Below are positions 22,201 to 34,543 of a stretch of DNA of 64,000 nt, in pieces. The stretch spans positions 2,852,001 through 2,916,000 of the forward strand of contig JACONQ010000006.1 of NCBI GenBank assembly GCA_014281115.1. The letters run 5' to 3'. How positions within the stretch are numbered: position 1 is the stretch's first letter; each line of letters begins with the position of its first letter. This DNA is from Laburnicola sp. R22_1 (lineage: Eukaryota > Ascomycota > Dothideomycetes > Pleosporales > Didymosphaeriaceae). The notes below the pieces were generated by a model. The model searched no databases, was not told where the DNA came from, and was given only the letters and a program-made list of their open reading frames with translations. A program made the position numbers and the translations under genes.

Positions 22201-22335
22201 TGCTTAAAACTACACTAGTCCTAAAGAGAAAATAGCTAAGGATAATATAAGTAAAAGAGTCGTATCTTAGATTAGTAATATAAATATAAAGGCCTAGATA
22301 TTATAGACGCTAATATATTATATTATATTAGTAGA
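19266..22335. repeat. RIP-degraded AT-rich DNA, unassigned
   Basis: No open frame, terminal repeat or protein motif could be recognised on either strand. Composition is the same TpA-rich, CpA-poor type as elsewhere. A small tandem repeat lies at 21301-21440. Confidence 0.6.
21301..21440. repeat. Short tandem repeat, four units of about 32-37 bp
   Basis: The unit TTTACTATTATTATAAAG plus a TCTTATATAT-type tail recurs near 21301, 21333, 21367 and 21404 with growing divergence and slight length change. Confidence 0.7.
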
Positions 22336-22339
22336 GAAG

Positions 22340-24660
22340 GTATAGCTTAACAATAAACTTATAAGATTTTCTAATATTAATAGGACTAAAAATTTTCTTT
22401 TTAACCTAATATATACTTTATAGGATCTCTCTACTATATATTTACTACCTTTAAATTAGAGTAATAGAAATCTTCTTAGTAACCTATTAGCGCTAAGTTT
22501 AGTAGTCTACTCTATTAACTTTAATACTAAGTATATCCTACTAGTTCTTAGAGTAGTTTTTAATACTAAGCCTAATAAAGTTATATAGAATAATATCTAC
22601 GCTACTATTACCGCGTTAATAGCTTTTACAATTACTAAACCTATAACTTCTCTATTATCTACCTTATTCTCTACCATCTTCTTTTAGTAGATACTATAGC
22701 TATATAATATAAGTAGCTTTATAAACTTTACTAAATACTATAAATATATAAATACTATATTAAAGAGGGAACTAGAATAGCTATATATTAAAATCTCTAG
22801 TTTTTTTAATATCTACTTTAGAAGCGTCTTAGGTCTAGAGTTAGTAGTATAGACTATATTTAATAAGTGTAAAAAAGAGAATAATCTACTTTACTAAGAG
22901 GAGATTAGCTAGTAGGGCTAGCCTAAAAGTATAAGAAAACGTAACGTCTTAAGCAAGTTTATGCTACTTACTAGCTAGCTCTTAGACTTTATAGTAAAGA
23001 ATTAGTCTATATTTAGACCTTAATAGTAATTACTAGTATAGCCCTACTATTTTATATAAGACTTTACTACTAACTATAAGTTAGATATTAGCTTTATAAA
23101 TAACCTAAGCGCTAGTATTAACTTTAAATGCTAGTAGTTATAGATCCTTATACTAGAAGAGTTTAAGAGCAATTTATTAGTAAATATAGTATCTAAAGTG
23201 TAGCTTAACTTAGAGTAATATATAAAAGAGATATTTATAACTTAGAATAACTATTACTTTATACTTAGCTTTACCTTATATAGGTTACTTATACAGCTAT
23301 AGAAATTTAACTAACTAGGCGGTATTACGTCTAAATAATTTAATATTAATAAAAATAGACTATAGTTTATATCTGCCATGCTTAGATTCTTATAGCTAAA
23401 TAAAAAGCAGCTTAGATTTAACCCTATAATTAATATAGCTAGGGATAAGTAGTATATTAAAATTAAATAAGATAACTGTACTAAGGAACTTATTATTAAT
23501 AAGATTATAAAATAGGTATCCTATATTACTAGTTAAGTAATAACCTACTAGAAAGTATATTATAAGGGAGATAATTCGTAAATATCTCTTATAATTAAAG
23601 ACTTATAGTAATTTCTAAAATATAAGAAGGAGGGCAAATTACTATATAAGGCAACTAAAAAATATAGTTAATATTATAAGATACTATTACTATAAAATAG
23701 TTTATATAGGTAGCTAGAATAATAATATCTATAAAAATATATAGTGTAGTCTAGACATAATAAAAGTAAAAAACTATAGGCTAGAAAACTTAATACTACC
23801 TTTAAGCATAGCTAGGTATTATATCTTATAGATAGGCTAGAGTAGCAGTGTTACTAGGCTTAAGTAGTTCTTTAGCAACACTAGCGCACTATTACTACCT
23901 ACTAAGCAAACCTATTTAAGCTCCCTAATAAAGGAAGAGAAGATAACTATAGATTAAGTACACTACTATATTATTATCTAAGACTATAGAAAGTCTATAT
24001 ATATAGTAAGTTCTAAGGCTAATCTTTTAGCTACGCTAAAAGGCTATATTATAGAATATAAGTTACTGTATATATAGGCTAGTATACTATAATATAATAT
24101 TCTACTAAATAACCTTATAGTAAATAAGGATAAGGATAATCTCTCCTAGCACGCCTTCTTAATTAACGTAGACCTTGCTATTAAGGAGAATTATAAGAAA
24201 CTATTAGGGGCGTAAGAGAAGACTAGCACGCAAGCGTTTATAGCAATTAGGATACTTTATAATAATAAGTAGTATTTCTTTATATATAATTTAGAATCTT
24301 TATTCTAGGTGCTATTTTAGATATATATTTACTATAATAGGTTATAGGTAAAAGTAGTCTAATAGTTTAATAAATAGAACTATATAAATATAAAGAAGTT
24401 AGCTAAGCTAAAGCTAGGTATAGTATTAGATAATAAGTTCTTTTATAAAACTAGTCTAAAACACTTTATAGACTTTTACTAGCTACTAATTTCTTATATT
24501 AATAAATTATAGAGAAAGATATTTTCTAGAGGTAGAAGGTAGAAGGTTCTAAATCTAAAGCTATATAATAAGATAAAGAAGATACTTTAGATAGTATAGA
24601 ATAAGTTAAATAAGGTAGAGGAATAAGGATACGTTTTTTATTTAAGTTAAGGAGAGGAGA
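22340..24660 (+). pseudogene. FunK1-type fungal protein kinase gene destroyed by RIP
   Basis: Reading through stops on the + strand gives a collinear match to the FunK1 family of fungal kinases. From left to right: an N-terminal region with SSFINFTKYYKYINTILK (from 22712); LGGITSKQFNINKN (about 23315), which parallels the family's LGGIASxQFDINxD; FLINVDLAI (24156-24182) in the place of the metal-binding LIDxDLAI segment; TQAFIAIRIL; and NLESLFQVLF (from 24288), parallel to the family's DLESFFYVLLW. Loss of Asp to Asn and Gln or Trp to stop fits RIP. The N-terminal and C-terminal parts are offset by one frame somewhere in 23330-24150, from an intron or an indel. Family functions are poorly known. 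The match rests on pattern recognition, not alignment. Confidence 0.7.
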
Positions 24661-25572
24661 TAGTTATATATAACTAATTAAAATAGCTAGAGAAAATAAT
24701 AGGCTTAAAAGAAATATAATTTACTATACTATATAGCCCTATTATTCTTAAGACTTTTATATTTCTTTTATTCTAGTGTATTAGCCTAAAGCTCTTATAT
24801 AAGGCTCTATAGTATAAAACCTAATTAGTAGTTTATAAATCTAGTATTATTATTAAGCGCTAATAATATTATTCTATTTAACTTTATTCTTTTCTCTTAA
24901 AGCTTCTCTATCTATACTATTATATTAGTAATAGCATAGTAGGGCAAATGCTTATTTGCTAGTAAAAAGATAGGATCTTAGCTAGACTAAATTCTAGCTT
25001 TAGTATCTTTACTATAAACTCTTGCCCTACATAAAGCAACTTATAGTCCTCTATAGCTTTTTTTTCTAGGTTAAAAAAAGATCCGCTTTAATTTATTATT
25101 ACAAATATTAGTGTTTAAAGAGTAGTTATAGACGAAATAGAATAGCTAATTAATTATATCTTTATTAGCCATATAAAGCTTAAGCTTCTATTAATATAGC
25201 TACCTAGTAGGCTAAAGGTATTATTTTAATCTAAGTTAAGCAGATGGTTCGAACTAGTAATAGATGCGCTTTGCCTAGGTATAAGGTCTAACTCGCTAGT
25301 GCTTTTTATAGTTTGGGTTATGCTGTGCAGTAGCTATGGGCGCAGCTAGCGAACTAACGCTCTAGTGGGCGGATATATTTAAGATGCGCGTCGCGAGGGG
25401 TAATAAAGGAGAATAGACTCGTCGCGGAATATTATTTTTATAAATATGGCAGAAACGTCCTTTAAACTATCTCTTATTCTATATTCTTAGCTAACTATCT
25501 GTTACCTTCTTATATACCTTTGTTACCTACTTTTCTATAGCGAGACCACGTTAGCGCTAACGTGTTAACGTA
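24661..25572. other. AT-rich spacer with a GC-richer patch (about 25240-25470)
   Basis: Most of this is RIP-type DNA. 25240-25470 keeps CpG, CpA and TpG, including GGGCGGATATATTTAAGATG (a possible TATA region) and TCGTCGCGG, as expected of a less mutated LTR or of unique DNA. No partner copy was found in the window, so a solo LTR is only a guess. Confidence 0.4.
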
Positions 25573-27624
25573 TTAGGTTAGTAAATGTACGTTCCTACTA
25601 AATGCACGTTTTTAGCATAATTGCCACCTATAAAGATAAGGCTGTAGAGCTCTATATATATTATAAAATTACTAAATTTTTTAGAATAATATTTAGAGAA
25701 GCTTATTAAGTAATTCTAGTACTTAATTAGCTATTAAAAGTAGAGGAGGAGACGTATTTTATAGGTACGCGTTAAGAGGCTAGAATTAGGCACTCTATTT
25801 TTAGTAAGTAATAACTTAGACTATATATACTTAATATAGTAGGCTTAAGACATTTTTAATTATTCTTTTAAACGCTTTAAGCTTATTATAAAGTTAATTT
25901 TTTATTACCTAGGCCTTATACGCTTTTAAGCTTTAAGGGCCTTTTACTTACACTTTTAAATATACTTCTTATTAGTAGTAACTTTTTTCTAGCGCCTCTC
26001 TTTTAGTAGAGCTACCTTTTAAAGCTTCTACTACTTTTTAAACTTTATTTCTTAATTTTTGTAAAGCTATATTACTATCTCCTTTAGTTCTTTTTTAGCG
26101 TAAAAGTCTTAAGCTTTCTAAATCTTTACTAGTAACTAAAATATAGCTTTACTATTATAGTCCTTTAGCGCTTTTAAAAAGCTTTATCCTACTAGTAGTA
26201 CCTCTTTTTATTAAAAAAGTCTTAAGCTTTATTTTTATACTTTTAAATTTTTAGCAGCAATTTATAAACTATATAAGTAACTATAGTCTAATATATATAT
26301 CTTTAATAGCTTTATAAAAGACTTTTATTTTCAGCTAGTTACTTATACTAAGTATACATAAGCTACTTTTACTTAAGAATAAGCGCTTATATTATAAGAA
26401 GTAGAATTATATAAGAATTTTATTAGAATTAAATGGTGTAAGCTTAGTAGCTATAAAGGCGCTTAGAATAGTCTTTTTAGTTAGTAAACAATTCTAGGTA
26501 GTTTAAAATAGTCGCTAAAAGTCTCTTTTTATAATACTAAAGAGCCCTTAGTAACCTTTTATAAAGCGTGTAAGGCTAGTAGAGGGCTAAATATTTTCAT
26601 ATTAAGCGGCTAAAGTGTATAAGTATTATAAGATAGAAATATAATAAGTAGAATCTTATTAGTGTTATAGAAATTAATAAATTCTATTATTATATAAGAT
26701 CTATAGCTATTAAGAATTAAGAAATAATAAGATATTCTTACCTTTGCCTTTGTCTTATAGTTAAACACCTACTTAAGCTAGCTAAGACTAATATTATTAT
26801 TATTCTAGCCTAATATAGAGGACGTAAAAAGGCCTAGTAATTTTAGATATTAAAATTCTATAGCTAGGTAATATATATATTACTAAATATAGTCTAGTAA
26901 ATTAATACTAGAGTAAGCGCAGTTCTATTAGTATAAATATAGGCTATTAATATTATTTACTTATAATTACTATTCTATAGTATATACTAAGCTTTCCTAC
27001 TCTTAAAATAACTGCGTGAGAAAACTTTCTTTAATTTGCTAAGCACTTTAATAAGAAACTTTTTTTATTTATATTATAAATATACTACGCGTTAATATTA
27101 TATTGCTTAATTTTACACTTTAATAGATTAAAGTATAGTATATATTTAAAAGTAGAATTAGCTTTATAGCACTAAGAGTTAAAGGTAGAGATCTATTATA
27201 GAATTAGGTTAAGTTTATAGCGCTTTATAAAACGCGCTAGCTACTTTATACCTAAAACTTTTTTAGCTATTTCTAATATAAAATTTTATATTATATTAAG
27301 TGTAAAAGGTAGCTTATTAGAGCTAAGATGCTAAATATACTATATAAGAGTCTTTTTCTAGATATTATTAAGTAATTATTAATTTTTAGAGCGTGTAGCT
27401 ATTAATCTAGTAATTCTACACGTGCGCTATAATAGAGTTAAGCAGGTAACACTAAAGTCTTTTATAATTTATACGTAATTATTTCTTTCTAGAAATTCTA
27501 GCAATTTAATAGCTATAAGAGCTGCCTTAATAGTTGCTATATTAGTAGAGATATTACGTATTAAAGATTTCGCGATTTTGGTAAGAAGCGTGTATTTGGT
27601 AAAAACGTATATTTGCTAATCTAA
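25573..27624 (-). mobile_element. Fot1-like transposon, RIP-degraded, 2052 bp
   Basis: Inverted terminal repeats begin TTAGGTTAG at 25573 and, on the other strand, TTAGATTAG at 27624; TA lies at 25571-25572 and 27625-27626. The left end has two 17-bp units (25579-25595, 25596-25612). The interior reads as a Fot1-like transposase on the minus strand. A second, truncated member lies at 14607-15099. Confidence 0.75.
25700..27450 (-). pseudogene. Fot1-like transposase relic
   Basis: On the minus strand the stretch about 26570-26720 reads FLILNSYRSY..., then EFINFYNTNKILLIIF, then YNTYTL-stop-PLN. These correspond to FLILDGHxSH, EFIxFCDxNKILLIIF and HSTHTLQPLD in the same order as in the element at 8248-10381. 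The second and third catalytic Asp codons both read Asn, and His and Cys read Tyr, all explained by G to A change. Gene limits are approximate. Confidence 0.65.
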
Positions 27625-27626
27625 TA

Positions 27627-30238
27627 TATTAGTATTAGTGTGTATACATAATGTTACGCTGGCTTAGTATTATGATACCTATTATATTCTTTAGTTTTAT
27701 AAGTAATAACTAGTAGTAAAATCTAGACAGCCTTATTTATTTATAAATTAGGATAATATATCTTTTTAGATTAAATAGAGTAAGTTTTCTAAAACTAATA
27801 TTAGAACGTCTTTATATAAGTGTACATTAGTAAGCGTAACATATTTTTAAAATTAACTAGCCTAGAGATCTTTATTATTATTACTATAAAAGCCTATATA
27901 ACGCTATTTAGGCACTAGTCTAGGTAAATATATATTATATATAAACTTGACTATCTTAGTGTATAGTATAATATACACTAAATTAGGACTACTTTTAATA
28001 CTTTAAACTATCTGTATTATATATTATATTTCTATAATAAAGCGAATATTACTAGTCTTTAACTAGTTACTTAAACCTAATATAAATATTCTAGTTTACT
28101 AATCTAATATAAGCCTTTTTTAGAAAAGCTATTAGAATATTAATAACGAAATAAATAGAATAATACTAAAATATACTTTTATTAAGTATAAAGTCTTATT
28201 TAATAGCTATATAGCAACACTAAAACATATTATTATAATAACTAAATATAGTAATAGCAACTATAATAAATATAAAAGCTCTTTATTTAATTATAATAAT
28301 AAGGCAACTATTATAAAAGGTCTAAATAGAGAACTAATTTAGCTTAGGTCTACCTTAAGGCTAGAGATATGTCTAAGATGTCTATCTTAAGCCTATATAG
28401 GAGCTCTAGACTTCGAAAATATAATAGCGGTAACAATTCTAATAGTAAAAAGGAAAAGAAAAAATAGTAGTTAGAAGAAACTTATTATGCGAGCTATAGA
28501 AGCTAACTTACCCTAGTAGAAACCTATTTACTATTAAAATATATTTATATATAGATATTAAATAATATACTTCTAATATTTTTAGACACGTTACTAGCGC
28601 TTTTATATTTAACTTGCTAGTATTTCTAATAATCGCTCTAAAGAGTCTAAGTGTGTCTATTTTAGAAAAGTTACTCTCTTTAAATAGAGCTGTAATCTTT
28701 TTCTTAAATAGATTTTCATATAGTAGTTTTTTTATTATAATAGTATAATGCGTAGAGATAAGAGAGAAGATATTAGTAATAGTAGATAGTAGAAGTTTAA
28801 GATACTAGAGCTAGCGTGTACTAAAACTAGTAGGTTAGAGCTATTTAGAAAAAATTTACTAAAATTTATAAGCTTTATATTAAGGTCTTAGATTAAGAAG
28901 ATATTAGTTAGAGTTAGATTTTTATAAATAATATTTATAGTATAAACAAAATAGAAAGCATTTATAACTTAATATACCTAATATAGTCTTTACTTAATTC
29001 TAATTATAAGGTATTTATAAAGAAATAATAAGAGGTTTTAGTTTTAAGCGAGTTTAAAGCAAATTTCTAAATTATATAGACTATAGTATTATAGAAGTCT
29101 ATTATACTTACCTTATTAGTAAAATCTTTTATATATTATTCTTTTTTATCTAGACTTTACGATAATTATTATTATTATAAGAAATCTTTATAATAATTTA
29201 AAAGGCTATATTAAAGCACACTAAGTCTATTATACCCTAGGCAATAATATCTTTTTGTCTAAATTCCTTTAGGAATTAGATAACGTTAGCTATATTAAGG
29301 GTAAGGGGGCCTATACTAGATTAATTATATAGAATAAGTAGGCTAGTAATATTAAGTATTAACAATTTCTATTATAATTAGCTTCTTTTGCTTCGCTACT
29401 CTACAAGTATTTATGCATCTTAAAAATTACCTAAGATACGTAATTATAAAGCTCGAATACTATAATACTCTCTTCTCGTGCCGATTTAATTCTCAAGATG
29501 CCATAGTAGTAGAGAGAAGCTATAATGCCAGACCCACCGCTGCGACTAACTAGTTTCTTAAGATAGAGGAAAGCTCTTTTTATTTTAGGCAATTATTAGT
29601 ATTCGAATTATTTTTATCCTATATTTACTATATCTTAATAGCTAATACACGCCGTTACCTTATACACGCGTAATATTACAACTAGATTAATAAAAATAAG
29701 ACTTTAGAGCTCTATATAAAAGTAATTATTATAAGATTTTCTAAAGTTAAAGTCTTATAGAGTTGTAGATAATCTCTATCTAATTAGATTATAGAAATCT
29801 ACTTAGTATTTAAATTATTTAGCTACTATGTAATAATAGCGTTAATAGCGTAAATACTACTATATTAATATATATAGGTGCTAGTATAAATTTTTTCTTT
29901 TTATAGCCTTATAGGTAGCTTTTAAAGCTCTCTAACTTTCCTTTTTAATATTTTTAAAACATTCTTAAAGTTATTATTAAGCCTTATAGTCCTATTAATA
30001 GAGGCGTTACTTAGTAGCCTACTTAGCTCTCTTTTAGTATATATATTTCTAGCTACTACTTATATAATACACCCCTTCTATAGTAAATAATCTTTAAGCT
30101 ATTTATTAGCTCTTTATAACTCTTATTACTAACTTTTTTTAGAGTTATAATTATTTTTTTAGGCCTCTTATTAGCTAATAGAATTGCACGCTCTTTATAC
30201 TTAAGTAGGCAACTAGAAAATAGCTTTTTTATAATGTA
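27627..30238. repeat. RIP-degraded AT-rich DNA, unassigned
   Basis: No frame, terminal repeat or motif was recognised. A patch at about 29440-29570 is less mutated, with TCTCGTGCCG and CCAGACCCACCGCTGCGAC. It may be unique DNA or a protected fragment, but I cannot assign it. Confidence 0.5.
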
Positions 30239-31579
30239 CCTAGTAAGCGAGCGCGTAGTATAAGCGAGCGCCTAACTCTACTAACTTTTTATAACACGTC
30301 ACCTACTAATAATAATAGCTTAACTATCTATTACTTAATCGCCCTATAAAGAAGTAAATATTATTCTAGCTTAAAGAGACGTAGCTAAATAAAGACTATA
30401 TAGCTAGATAATTGTAAATAGGTTACTATAATCTAGGGTATTAACGCTACTAGATAGGAAATTCTGCTCTTTATTATCTTTACTAGCTAGTATTACCTCT
30501 CTATTTAGTACTAGGAGGATAATATACTGCGCAATTAGGCTTTTATAGTTAGTAATAATAGCTAGACTACTAATAAGCTTAGAGTAGAGTGGCTAAAGCA
30601 CTTTATTAAGTATATAGTAGAGCGTAAGGTAGGCGCGCGCTAGCTACTTATGCTTAATAGCTATAAGAGCTATAACTTACTTAAATTTTAAAAGCTCTAT
30701 AAGAAGAATAATATCTATACTTTCTATATACTACTATATTTATTACACCTTCTATAGCTACTTAATATTAGCTGCTTCTCGCTATTAAAGCGCGCGTTTA
30801 GGCGCTAGATTAAGAGCCTAATATATAACTATATTAACTATATTATAAATCTAGAGTTTCTACTAGCCTTCTGCGTAGCCTATAAATAATTAATTATAAA
30901 GAAGAATATCTACGTAAGCGTTTAAGACGCTAGCGTAGTCCTATATAATCTAGAGGTAGTAATATTAAAGCTTAATATAAAGCTTTGTACGCTAATACTA
31001 CCTACACTAGAGGTTACCCTATAGGAAGCCAAAACACTAAGTAATACGCGTAAGCTAAGGGCTTAATTAATATTAATTTATAATTAGATTTAGAGGTATA
31101 AGAGCTTATCGCCTACTTTTATTATTAAGAGACTTAATTAGCTTAAGAAAGGCTTTATAAGGGCAATATATAAGATAGCGTTAATTCGCAATTAGATTGA
31201 GAGTTTTAAAAAACGTAAATAAGGCTGTTATAATATATAAATAGCGTAAAAAGAAGAGGATTTAGTAGTAAGGCACCTTAACAAAGGTAGAGGTAAAAGA
31301 GATTATTACTTAAAAGAATGTTAAGTAGCAGCTAAAGGGGGAAATACATTAAGATAAGGCGCGATTAGATGTAAGCCACTAGACTTTAGCACGCTATAGC
31401 CACTATAAAAAGACTAGCCATAACTTATAAATATATAAGAAGGATACTATAGATATTATTTAATTTATAATAGTAGTACTATTTTATTTTCTTATTATAT
31501 TATTAAGATACGTTGCTATAAAGGCGTAAAAAGTTAGTGGAGTTAGGCGCTTACTTATACTACGTGCTTACTTACTAAG
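30239..31579 (+). mobile_element. Short pogo-like element (1341 bp), CCHC-transposase family
   Basis: Inverted repeats of about 53 bp start CCTAGTAAGC at 30239 and CTTAGTAAGT (minus) at 31579, flanked by TA (30237-30238, 31580-31581). The left end has two 17-bp units, 30244-30260 and 30261-30277. The element is about 500 bp shorter than its relatives, and the transposase lacks its N-terminal DNA-binding part, so it looks like an internal deletion derivative later hit by RIP. Confidence 0.75.
30370..31430 (+). pseudogene. N-terminally deleted pogo-like transposase relic
   Basis: The + strand reads LLMLNSYKSYN with Asn at 30656-30658 for the second catalytic Asp, and LLQLLNISCFSLLKRAF with Asn at 30764-30766 for the third. 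The 35-residue spacing is kept. FSLLKRAFRRQIKSLIYNY parallels FSPLKRAYGRQVEGLIRDH in the element at 10384-12216. The region for the psq and CENP-B helix-turn-helix is absent. Confidence 0.7.
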
Positions 31580-31899
31580 TATATTACTACTTTTAGGTTA
31601 CTCTAAAGGAAAAGTTTTGCCTTTTATTTAATACTATTTCTAGTTCATAAAAGCTTCTTAAAGACTTTAGTTTTTATATTTTAGAAGTTACTTTTATATA
31701 AATATTAAGTATATTATTTAGCTAAACTTACGTAATTTCTCTATTACTAGATTTTTAATAGTAAAGCGTAATAGTTACTCTATTTTACGCTAATCTAACA
31801 CGCTAAGTACTAAGATAGAGCTTTTTAGTAATTTTAGCTCTAGTAAAGTCTCTTTATTAAACTTTTTAAGAATAGGTATAGAATTTAGTAGTAAGATAC

Positions 31900-33060
31900 C
31901 TATACACTTAAAAGCTTTAGAAATTAATTATAGTATAACTAATATTATTTAGGCCTTCTAAAAGAGTATAAAGAAGTCTTTTTTAGTAATTATAAATAGT
32001 TTTTAGCTTTTATAGAAATATATAAAGAGCGTACTAAAATAGGTAGTAGAGAAAGATTTAAATATATAGATATTAAGAGGCTATAGTGTATAATTTATAT
32101 AAGAAGGAAATATTATAAGAAGAATTTTATTCTAGTTATAATAGTTAATAATATCTATAGTACTATAAGATTTATAGCTATTAAGAATTAGAAGTTAGTA
32201 TACTTATTAAGCTTTCTCTCTTATAGAATAATTAAATACCTATTTTCGCTATTAAAGACCTATTTTATTATTTAACTAGCTAGAGCTTAATAAGATAATA
32301 AAGACTCTATAAGAGTTAATGTTAACTTCTTTAATCTAGCTTAATTATAAAGTTGCGGCGCTAAATCTATAAATTAGCACTAAATTAATAGTAGATCCAT
32401 TAGCGCATATATATATAATAAGTAAGATCTACTTAAAATTACTATTTTATATAAATTACCTTATTTAGTAACTCTTATATAGAGGCCTATTAAAGATTCT
32501 TTTTAAGCGACTAGTAATACTAAGAAGAACGCCTTTCTTATTTATATTATAGTAGTAATAAGGCTCTATACTATACTTTATAATCTTTTTATATAGAAGC
32601 TTAAAATAGAGCTTATATTTTGCCTCTAAATTAGATATTATAGTAATTAATATTAATTCTAGTTGTCTACTGTAATATTAAGGCGTTACTATTACGCTTA
32701 ATAAGGCGATTAATCTAGAATATACTTTTATTCTTTTAAGTAATATAAGATATAAAGTTTTATATTATTTACTATATAGAAGAAAGACTATATATAGTAA
32801 GGCGTTAAATATAGCATAAAAGCTTAAATTCTTATTATTAGCTAAGATTTCGCTAGTTATTATACTATATTTTACTTAACTAAGTAATACGTCTATACTA
32901 GCAACTTAATATAGATTAATTAATACTAAACTTAATAGTATTTTATTAATATAAGATATTTTCTCCTAGCTTATATAATTTAATTACTTTAATTGCGGTA
33001 TTAATTAGGTCTATATTAGTAGAAATATGTCGCGTTAAAAATAGAGCGCCGCATTAGTGC
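31900..33060 (-). pseudogene. Fot1-like transposase relic without clear element ends
   Basis: On the minus strand about 32010-32200 reads LLILNSYKSYS, INYYN, NKILLIIFPSYINYTL, then a stop, PLNIYIFKSFSTTYFS and KLFIITKKDF. This is the second to third catalytic block and the following helix of a Fot1-type transposase (compare FKPLSSAYSKA and LLSVKKGDF in the 8248-10381 element). Catalytic Asp codons read Asn. I could not find a convincing terminal repeat pair; GC-richer sequence near 33040-33070 may be one end. Confidence 0.6.
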
Positions 33061-34543
33061 GCGTGCAATAAGGTAACAGCGTGTATTAGCTGCTAAGACA
33101 TAGTAGGCATAGAGAACAAATAGCAAAAACTTAATTTCTAGAAAACCCTAAGCTATAGCATTAGAATACGTTTTCTAGTAGTTATAGCGGCCTATATAGA
33201 CTATTACACACCCCTCTATATTAATTTGGCACTTGCAAAGCCACTATTGCAGCTATAGCTAGGACGGACAATTATACTATAAGTACGCCACAAAATATAC
33301 ACGTCTATTAGAGACGGCGGCAGCTATTTAGTTATAATATAGTAATATAAAATGCAATAGCAGAGTCTAAACACGCCTCTAGCATAATATTTACAATGTA
33401 AAATAGTTACTAATAAGCTTTTCAGCCACCTTATTACTAACTAATAATATTTGCGACGTTTCGTATTAATAAGCCTTCTAGCTAAATAGTATTACCTCTT
33501 ACGCAAATTAATTTCTAGTAAAGATAGCCTTACTACCTCTCTATAATTTGCGTATTCACTTTTACTAATTCTACCTACTATAAATAGCCTATAGCCCACA
33601 CTTATTATAGTTTTACTAAGAGCCTATAGTATTGTAATACTATACTAATGTCTACTAATATCCTCTCTACCTAATATTAAAGCGCTTACTCCTACAGTCT
33701 ATGCAATATTCTTAAATTTTCTCTAACCTTCTACTACCCACATATACGCCGAAATAAATAGCACTATATATGCTAGAATAAAAAGTTAGCGTTATTTTAC
33801 CTTATAGTAAATAAGAGTTTACGTAAGTAGTAATAGTAAAATAAGATAGTAGTAAGGCGGTAAACGTAATATGCTAAGTAAGGAGTAAGGTAGTAGTAAT
33901 ACATATAAAAAAGCTAAAGATTATATAACAATAAGATAAAATATAGTAAATATAATAACGCGGTGTTATAAAATAGTGCTAGTAGTAGTATAGACGCAAG
34001 ATAATATTGCTAAAATATAAAAGAAGTTATCTAGACTAAAGAATATTATAATAGCCTTAGAAGTCTTTTTTTATATAGTGTGTAGTAGCGTAGTTTTACT
34101 ATATCTAGTAACTAATCTAAAAAGTATTTATATATATTCTTTTACTCTATACTTATTTTATTCTTATATAAAAGTAAATACCTTTTATCTAACTCTAGCT
34201 ATAGTATATATATTTAGCGGTAATAGCGTATATTATCTCTACTAAATTTCTAATTATTACTTAAGATAAGAGATTTATATTTACATATATCTTTTTCTCT
34301 ATTTTTACCCTCTTTATTCTAATTATTATCTAAGTATTAGAAAGAGAAATATCGCAGACCTTTTAGTATACAGTATAATACTATAAGAAAAAGCTATAGG
34401 TGTGCTAAAAACTTATTAAAAAAGGTAAAGTAGCGGTTATCTAAGTAATTAGTTTTATAATTAATAGTATTAGTATAAAAACTACTTGTCTAGTTTATAT
34501 TTAAGCTTTTATAAATATATAGGCCTAATATACTATTATTATA
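33061..34543. other. AT-rich DNA, partly less mutated, no gene recognised
   Basis: 33050-33400 keeps more GC, CpA and TpG (for example GGACGGACAATTATAC) than its neighbours and may be a younger or single-copy segment. No frame longer than about 50 codons and no motif stand out. Confidence 0.4.

Noticed and set aside
24939..25030. Possible tiny MITE with GTAGGGCAA inverted ends
   Set aside because: Only about 9 bp match at the ends and no target duplication is evident.
25246..25254. GGTTCGAAC resembling a tRNA B box
   Set aside because: No A box, acceptor stem or cloverleaf can be formed around it.
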